DNA of 64,000 nucleotides from Cronobacter dublinensis subsp. dublinensis LMG 23823 (lineage in GTDB: Bacteria > Pseudomonadota > Gammaproteobacteria > Enterobacterales > Enterobacteriaceae): NCBI RefSeq assembly GCF_001277235.1, contig NZ_CP012266.1, forward strand, positions 3,472,001 to 3,536,000. Reading direction: 5' to 3'. How positions within the stretch are numbered: the stretch's first letter is position 1; each line of letters begins with the position of its first letter. A program made the position numbers and the translations under genes. The notes under the pieces were generated by a model. The model saw only the letters and a program-made list of their open reading frames with translations, had not been told where the DNA came from and searched no databases. Of the stretch, positions 58,605-64,000 are shown piece by piece.

Positions 58605-60275
58605 TCAGAAAGTTTCCCAGTTATCGCCGCCCGCAGGCGCGGCAAGCGCGGGTTTCGCTGTCTCAACGCGGGCAAGCGGCGCGGCGCCACTCGTCTTCGG
58701 CGCGCTGACCAGGCCGCGCGAGACCTTAAAGGCCGCCACAGCCTGACGCAGCTGCTCCGCCTGATCTTCGAGCGCCGCCGCCGCCGCCGCCGATTCCTGC
58801 ACCAGCGCGGCGTTCTGCTGCGTGACGCTGTCCATCTGCGATACCGCAAGGCTCACCTGTTCAATGCCACGACTCTGTTCATCCGACGCCGAGGCGATTT
58901 CGCCCATGATATCGGTCACACGCGTAACCGCCTGGACAATCTCTTTCATCGTGTCGCCCGCTTCCTGCACCTGCCCGGAGCCGGTATCGACGCGATTAAC
59001 GGAGTTTTCGATAAGCGCTTTGATCTCTTTCGCCGCGTTGGCGCTGCGGCTGGCGAGCGTGCGAACCTCACCCGCCACCACCGCGAAGCCGCGGCCCTGT
59101 TCGCCAGCCCGCGCCGCTTCCACGGCGGCGTTCAGCGCCAGGATGTTGGTCTGGAAGGCGATGCTGTCGATAACGCTGGTGATATGTGCAATCTGCTGCG
59201 AGCTTTCGGCGATGGACTTCATGGTCTGCACCACATTCTCCACCACGCGTCCGCCTTTATCGGCCGTTTCCGACGCGTTTTTCGCAAGCTGCGACGCCTG
59301 ACGCGCGTTATCGCTGTTCTGTTTCACGGTTGCGGTCAGCTGCTCCATGCTGGCGGCGGTTTCTTCCAGCGAAGCGGCCTGCTGTTCGGTACGTGCGGAG
59401 AGATCGTTACTGCCAGCGGAGATTTCGCCCGCGCCGGTGTAGATCGATTCCGAACTGTCGCGCACGGCGGTCACGGTGCCTGCCAGCGCCTGCTGCATCT
59501 CCTGAAGCGAAGCGGCAAGCTGCCCCATTTCGTTGCGTCCTTCCGCCACGATCGGGCGCGTTAAATCGCCGCCTGCGATCGCGCGGATATGCTCCATCGC
59601 CTCACGCAGCGGCCCCAGCAGCAGATGGCGTAACCCCTGCCAGATGGTGGCAATGGCCAGCACAACGATGATGGCGATAACGCCGAGCGTCCAGAGCATG
59701 CCGGTAAAGCTCTGCTGGTTTTCCTGCGCGGCGGCCTGCAGCAGCGTGGTGTTCTGCGCACGCCACGTGGTGTAAACCTCTTCCATTTCGTCCTGCGCTT
59801 TCTGGGCGTCGAGATTGCCGTAAGCTTCGTAATTATTCGCGCCGAGATAGCCGATAGACGACTGCAGGATGTCGTGCAGCGCCTGATATTTATCCGCTAT
59901 CTGGTTGGCCGTGGCGTCGTCCTGACCTGCCAGACGCGGCGAGGCGTTATAGAGCGCAAAATGCTTTTCCGCTTTGCCAAGCGAGGTGGACGCCGTCGCC
60001 AGCAGCTTGTTGATAGCAGCAAGCGACGCCGGATCGCGCTGGTTTTTCAGAAAGCGGATCGCCACCCGGTTTACCGTGACGCGGGTTTTTACCAGGGTCT
60101 GAAAACTGTCGCCGAGCTGTTCCTGCTGGAAGTTAAGTAAATTCGCATTCTGGAAATTATTACGGTCATTATTGACCGCCGAATAAAAAAGGCTGCCGGT
60201 AACCATCTGGAGCAGTGTAAAGGTCAGCAGGATAATAATAATCCCGCTAACCACTTTTATATTTTTAATCATCAT
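58605..60275 (-). CDS. Methyl-accepting chemotaxis protein, transmembrane
   Basis: A 556-residue Tsr/Tar-type receptor. The first helix is about 8-30 (VVSGIIIILLTFTLLQMV), then a periplasmic four-helix bundle to about 190, the second helix (LWTLGVIAIIVVLAIATIW), a HAMP (LLLGPLREAMEHIRAIAGGDL) and the hairpin signalling domain (FQTNILALNAAVEAARAGEQG). It ends in NWETF, the CheR/CheB docking pentapeptide, marking a high-abundance receptor. The ligand domain does not identify the attractant. Start may be either of two adjacent ATGs. Confidence 0.94.
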   Translation of the reverse strand: MMIKNIKVVSGIIIILLTFTLLQMVTGSLFYSAVNNDRNNFQNANLLNFQQEQLGDSFQTLVKTRVTVNRVAIRFLKNQRDPASLAAINKLLATASTSLGKAEKHFALYNASPRLAGQDDATANQIADKYQALHDILQSSIGYLGANNYEAYGNLDAQKAQDEMEEVYTTWRAQNTTLLQAAAQENQQSFTGMLWTLGVIAIIVVLAIATIWQGLRHLLLGPLREAMEHIRAIAGGDLTRPIVAEGRNEMGQLAASLQEMQQALAGTVTAVRDSSESIYTGAGEISAGSNDLSARTEQQAASLEETAASMEQLTATVKQNSDNARQASQLAKNASETADKGGRVVENVVQTMKSIAESSQQIAHITSVIDSIAFQTNILALNAAVEAARAGEQGRGFAVVAGEVRTLASRSANAAKEIKALIENSVNRVDTGSGQVQEAGDTMKEIVQAVTRVTDIMGEIASASDEQSRGIEQVSLAVSQMDSVTQQNAALVQESAAAAAALEDQAEQLRQAVAAFKVSRGLVSAPKTSGAAPLARVETAKPALAAPAGGDNWETF

Positions 60276-60480
60276 TAACCATCCCGTAAACGAAGCGCTA
60301 TTGTGAAAGGGTTATCGGAATGAAATGCGCAAACTTTATCCACCCCGCCGAAATATGCGAGCGCCGCCATGATTTAAAACAAAAAGATAAACGCTGGCGT
60401 TTTTTGGCCGATAGTAAAGGTAACCCTTTCACCATGCGATGCGCCCCTGAACGTCCCCCACCGGGTTTTAAGGAGGCAAT

Positions 60481-61184
60481 ATGAAAGAGCTCAACAGTTT
60501 CGGTCAGTATGTCGGCCAGCCCGTGGCGGACTGGAAACCGCGCGAACTGCCGCATAAAAAAATTTTCGCCGGCCACTTCTGCCATCTTGAGCCTGCCAGC
60601 GTGCGTCACGCGCTGGCGCTGTTCCATGCCTGGCACAGCATCGACGACACGCGCGACTGGACGTATCTCACCGACGAACGCCCCCGACGCTAAAAGCCTG
60701 CGAAGACTATTTGCGCCGTCTGGAAGCCTCGACCGACGCCTGGTATTTCACGGTACTGGAGAATATCAGCGGCCAGCCGACCGGCACGCTGTGCCTGATG
60801 AACGTCGATAAAACCCACGGCGTTATCGAAATCGGTAACGTGAACTGGTCGCCGTCGATGAAAAGAACCAATTATGGCACCGAGGCGATTTATTTATTAC
60901 TGACGCATCTTTTTGATGAATTAAAATACCGGCGCTGCGAATGGAAAACTGACGAGCTGAATACGCCGGCGATTCAGGCCGCGCAACGTCTCGGGTTTAT
61001 TTATGAAGGCACGTTCCGCGAATGTCAGGTACGTAAAGGGCGTAACAGTAATGTGAACTGGTATTCGATTGTCGAAGCCGAATGGCCGCATCACGCCAGA
61101 GCGCTGCGCGCCTGGCTGCGCCCTGAAAACTTTAATGAGCGCGGGCGACAGATTAAACATCTGGAGGAGTTTAAAGATAAATAA
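60481..61184 (+). pseudogene. GNAT acetyltransferase with a frameshift
   Basis: The first 70 residues (MKELNSFGQYVGQPVADWKP, ALALFHAWHSIDDTRDWTYL) and a second frame of 157 residues (RLEASTDAWYFTVLENISGQ, EIGNVNWSPSMKRTNYGTEAI, AAQRLGFIYEGTFRECQ) together make one RimJ-like GNAT enzyme. They join at the C-run CCCCC (60681-60685): one additional C would restore P-T-L-K-A-C-E-D-Y-L-R-R. It is therefore a one-base deletion or a sequencing error; the halves are otherwise well preserved. Confidence 0.8.
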
Positions 61185-61290
61185 CGTCAACCGGCGAGAA
61201 CAGTAAATTCTCAGGCGTCTGCGCTATTGCTGTCAGATTAAACCGGCAGTGTTATTTTTATTCACGGATAACACTGCCTGTTAATACGCT

Positions 61291-61656
61291 TTATTCGCAG
61301 GCCGCAATCACCTTGCTGTGCTTGTCATAAGCGACAGAGCATTTTTTGGCGGTTGCCGGAACTACCAGCTCAACGGTCTGCTTCGTGTTCTTATAGCGGC
61401 ATATAAAATAGAGCGAGGTTTTATGCTCTTTGGCCTCATCCTGATAATCAGGCAATGTCCACACCGTCTCCCGGTCGTTATCCGGCATCAGATCCACTAA
61501 CTCTTTCGGCGGCCCGACGAACAGGCTGGCATCGTTTAAGGCATGGGTTTTATCCTGTGCGGTCGGGTAGGACGGGCACATCGTTGGCGTCGCCTGAGCG
61601 CCGCTCACGGATAAAAACAGCCCTGCGCTCAGCAGCAGCGTTTTACTCCACAACAT
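61291..61656 (-). CDS. STY0301-like probable type VI immunity protein
   Basis: I chose ATG 61656 (121 residues, GGAGAT upstream). The signal peptide MLWSKTLLLSAGLFLSVSG ends near AQA before TPTMCPSYPT, so the protein is periplasmic. Four cysteines could form disulfides. It overlaps the effector-like gene by 14 bases. The same pairing of an STY0301 family protein with a BPSL0067 family protein occurs in Salmonella SPI-6, from memory, where the partner is a type VI amidase. A protective role is inferred. Confidence 0.75.
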   Translation of the reverse strand: MLWSKTLLLSAGLFLSVSGAQATPTMCPSYPTAQDKTHALNDASLFVGPPKELVDLMPDNDRETVWTLPDYQDEAKEHKTSLYFICRYKNTKQTVELVVPATAKKCSVAYDKHSKVIAACE

Positions 61657-62044
61657 AGTAGTTATCTCCGTTGTTTTCCGCGCGAGGCGCTTTGTGAAAA
61701 CGGATGGTGCGTTTGCTGACCGTATGCGGCGTCGCGACACGTTCACCCGTAGGCAAGGTTTTGTGCGTCATCCACTGGTCCAGCACCTGGATCCCGGAGG
61801 CGTCCTGGCCAAGATAAATCGCCGCGTGGGAGCGCCCGTCGGTGTGGTTGCCATAGCGACCATCCGCATCAAAGGTGGCAATTGCCGTACCAGGCGCAAT
61901 CTCCGTATTGCCTTTTACCAACGCGCCCCGTTTCCATGCAACGGTACGCGGCATATTCGCCGCTTTTTGCGTGAACGCCACACACTGACCATTACCTACT
62001 GACTTGCCCACATACGCTGACGGCGTGCTTGCGATATATGCCAT
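61643..62044 (-). CDS. Tae2-like (BPSL0067 family) peptidoglycan amidase effector
   Basis: A 133-residue NlpC/P60-type hydrolase, like type VI effectors of the Tae2 family (BPSL0067). The catalytic Cys is C21 in NGQCVAF, the His is H73 in RSHAAIY, and D89 in LDQW is a likely third residue. There is no signal peptide, as expected for a secreted T6SS effector that acts in the target periplasm. No type VI secretion genes lie in this window, so it is an orphan module with its STY0301-like partner downstream. Confidence 0.78.
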   Translation of the reverse strand: MAYIASTPSAYVGKSVGNGQCVAFTQKAANMPRTVAWKRGALVKGNTEIAPGTAIATFDADGRYGNHTDGRSHAAIYLGQDASGIQVLDQWMTHKTLPTGERVATPHTVSKRTIRFHKAPRAENNGDNYYVVE

Positions 62045-62544
62045 GAATTAACATCCATCCATAAAGTTAAGTGGGGCCATTCTGCCTCTAATGTAAAGTT
62101 ATGCAAATGGAGGATTAGCGCTGCGCTTAAATTAAGATAATTCCTGGCGATCGCCGTGATTTCTACCCGTTTATCAGCCGGTTAGCGGTAACGCGAGCGA
62201 TGCTGACTGCGCTGCTTATCACCGAGGCGGCCAGGCTTACCGTGAGTGGCTCCGGCGTTCTTTTCTTCACTCGTCTCCTCCTTTCTTTCGCTTTCAACCA
62301 CACGGGCGTTCCCTTTTGTTTTCCTGCCAAAAAGAGTCCGTTATCATGCTCCCTGCGTTTTCGAAAAACGAAATGACGTTGGCGCTGTAACTATCCCGTC
62401 TGACAGGCAACTGACTGACAAGTAATCCGTTAACCTGCGTTTTACGCAGGATTTCATCCGCCGCAATGAGACGACGTGACACTCGACGATAATAACTAAC
62501 ATCACTAACTCATTAAAATTTAAGCAAATGGACATCACAAAACG
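62045..62544. other. Gap between the Tae2-like gene and mutS
   Basis: No conserved large gene. A hairpin CCTGCG-TTTTA-CGCAGG is at about 62438-62454, and a small minus-strand frame is described separately. The right end should hold the mutS promoter. Confidence 0.45.
62182..62301 (-). CDS. Possible small basic protein
   Basis: A 39-residue frame from GTG 62301 with AAGGGA about eight bases upstream. It is hydrophilic and basic at the end (GKPGRLGDKQRSQHRSRYR), with no membrane segment. The ribosome site and the ordered composition are the only support, and another frame overlaps it. Unknown function. Confidence 0.3.
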   Translation of the reverse strand: MVESERKEETSEEKNAGATHGKPGRLGDKQRSQHRSRYR

Positions 62545-64000
62545 ATGAGCACAAGCGAAACCTTTGACGCCCACACGCCAATGATGCAGCAGTATCTGAA
62601 GCTCAAGGCGCAGCACCCTGACATTCTGCTGTTCTACCGCATGGGCGATTTTTACGAACTCTTTTATGACGATGCGAAGCGCGCGTCCCAGCTGCTGGAT
62701 ATTTCTCTGACCAAACGCGGCGCCTCGGCGGGCGAGCCTATCCCGATGGCGGGCGTGCCGCATCACGCCGTGGAAAACTATCTGGCGAAGCTGGTGAATC
62801 TTGGCGAATCGGTCGCGATTTGCGAACAGATTGGCGACCCGGCCACGTCAAAAGGCCCGGTCGAGCGCAAAGTAGTGCGCATCGTAACGCCCGGCACCAT
62901 CAGCGACGAAGCGCTGTTACAGGAGCGTCAGGACAACCTGCTGGCGGCTATCTGGCAGGACGCCAAAGGCTTCGGCTACGCGACGCTTGATATTAGCTCC
63001 GGGCGCTTTCGCTTAACCGAGCCGCAGGACAGAGAAACGATGGCCGCGGAGCTGCAGCGCACCAACCCGGCGGAGCTGCTGTATGCGGAAGATTTCGCTG
63101 AGATGTCGCTGATTGAGGGCCGTCGCGGCCTGCGCCGTCGCCCGCTCTGGGAGTATGAGCTCGATACCGCGCGCCAGCAGCTTAACCTGCAATTCGGCAC
63201 GCGCGATCTCGTGGGCTTCGGCGTCGAAAACGCGCCGCGCGGCCTGTGCGCCGCCGGTTGCCTGTTGCAGTACGTGAAAGACACGCAGCGCACCAGCCTG
63301 CCGCATATCCGCTCGATTACGATGGAGCGCCAGCAGGACGGCATCATTATGGATGCCGCCACGCGCCGCAATCTGGAAATTACCCAGAATCTGGCAGGCG
63401 GTGTGGATAACACGCTGGCGTCAGTGCTGGACTGCACCGTCACGCCGATGGGCAGCCGCATGTTAAAACGCTGGCTGCATATGCCGGTGCGCGATACGAA
63501 CGTGCTGCGTAACCGCCAGCAGGCTATCGCGGCGCTGATGGAATACAGCGCCGACATTCAGCCGGTGCTGCGCCAGGTGGGCGACCTTGAGCGTATTCTG
63601 GCGCGTCTCGCGCTGCGAACCGCCCGCCCTCGCGATTTAGCGCGTATGCGTCACGCCTTCCAGCAACTGCCGACGCTCAGTACGCTGCTTGCCGATATTG
63701 ACGCCGATTATGTGCAAACCCTGCGCGGGCAGATGGGCGACTTCGCCGAACTCAGAGACCTGCTGGAGCGCGCGATCATTGAAGCGCCGCCGGTACTGGT
63801 ACGCGACGGCGGCGTCATTGCGCCTGGCTATCACGAAGAGCTCGACGAATGGCGGGCGCTCGCCGACGGCGCGACCGATTACCTCGACCGGCTGGAAATA
63901 CGCGAGCGCGAAAAGCTCGGCATCGACACGCTCAAAGTGGGTTTTAACGCGGTACACGGCTATTTCATCCAGGTCAGCCGCGGGCAGAGTCACATGGTGC
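62545..64000 (+). CDS. mutS: DNA mismatch repair protein MutS (5' part)
   Basis: Mismatch recognition ATPase. From ATG 62545 the sequence MSTSETFDAHTPMMQQYL continues with the mismatch-reading motif FYRMGDFYELFYDDA (Phe-x-Glu), then the connector and lever domains (GSRMLKRWLHMPVRD), to residue 485 at the window edge. The ATPase domain lies beyond. The coding frame is open and very close to E. coli MutS. Confidence 0.98.
   Translation, partial: MSTSETFDAHTPMMQQYLKLKAQHPDILLFYRMGDFYELFYDDAKRASQLLDISLTKRGASAGEPIPMAGVPHHAVENYLAKLVNLGESVAICEQIGDPATSKGPVERKVVRIVTPGTISDEALLQERQDNLLAAIWQDAKGFGYATLDISSGRFRLTEPQDRETMAAELQRTNPAELLYAEDFAEMSLIEGRRGLRRRPLWEYELDTARQQLNLQFGTRDLVGFGVENAPRGLCAAGCLLQYVKDTQRTSLPHIRSITMERQQDGIIMDAATRRNLEITQNLAGGVDNTLASVLDCTVTPMGSRMLKRWLHMPVRDTNVLRNRQQAIAALMEYSADIQPVLRQVGDLERILARLALRTARPRDLARMRHAFQQLPTLSTLLADIDADYVQTLRGQMGDFAELRDLLERAIIEAPPVLVRDGGVIAPGYHEELDEWRALADGATDYLDRLEIREREKLGIDTLKVGFNAVHGYFIQVSRGQSHMV

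Overview
The window is a stretch of enterobacterial chromosome, moderately GC-rich in its core. From about 25.6 kb onward it follows the E. coli K-12 order yqaE, alaE, ygaC, ygaM, nrdHIEF, proVWX, mprA-emrAB, luxS, micA, gshA, yqaA, yqaB, tRNA-Arg x4, tRNA-Ser, csrA, alaS, recX, recA, pncC, mltB, with mutS at the far end. Protein divergence, the intact MFS gene after proX, the missing ygaZH and an intergenic palindrome of the form GGCGGGT...ACCCGCC suggest Cronobacter or a close relative; the genus is an inference.

1-18.4 kb is the right-hand part of a lambdoid prophage integrated in the 3' end of ssrA (tmRNA). The duplicated ssrA 3' end (attR) lies at about 18417-18443, and the intact ssrA should lie beyond the left edge. 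Reading leftwards from the immunity region, the minus strand carries cro, a CII/YmfL-like regulator, a small hypothetical gene, a DUF4222 gene, a replication protein, PerC-like, Dam-like methylase, LexA-DNA-binding-like, RusA, DUF968 and antiterminator Q. A late promoter and terminators follow, then lysis genes (two holins, GH19 endolysin, Rz/Rz1), HNH, TerS, TerL and portal. Rightwards run cI, xis and int. The cI/cro operator motif (TGTACC-N5-GGTACA) recurs in a second promoter upstream of xis-int, so the repressor probably also controls integration genes. Several cargo (moron) genes, most of them AT-rich, interrupt the phage plan (4605-5637, 10795-11271, 17688-18305).

18.5-22 kb is a decayed P2-like prophage, with tail genes R, S, V and J as frameshifted or truncated fragments on the minus strand, sitting beside the same ssrA site. 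Inserted exactly between the S and V remnants is an intact, AT-rich two-gene plus-strand cassette: an ABC-type ATPase and an HNH nuclease resembling the Septu (PtuA-PtuB) anti-phage system. This is the most interesting accessory locus here.

22.4-64 kb is mostly core. It holds a cytoplasmic FIST-domain chemoreceptor, small stress-related membrane proteins, the class Ib ribonucleotide reductase operon with NrdR boxes, and the ProU osmoprotectant transporter with its conserved promoter. Next come the EmrRAB efflux system, a CHASE4-PAS-GGDEF-EAL protein, luxS, the sigmaE-dependent sRNA MicA, gshA, the tRNA cluster, csrA, alaS, recX and recA with a LexA box. The last part has a polar amino acid ABC transporter, a KTSC protein, a membrane chemoreceptor ending in NWETF, a frameshifted GNAT acetyltransferase, an orphan Tae2-like type VI effector with its STY0301-like partner, and the 5' part of mutS.
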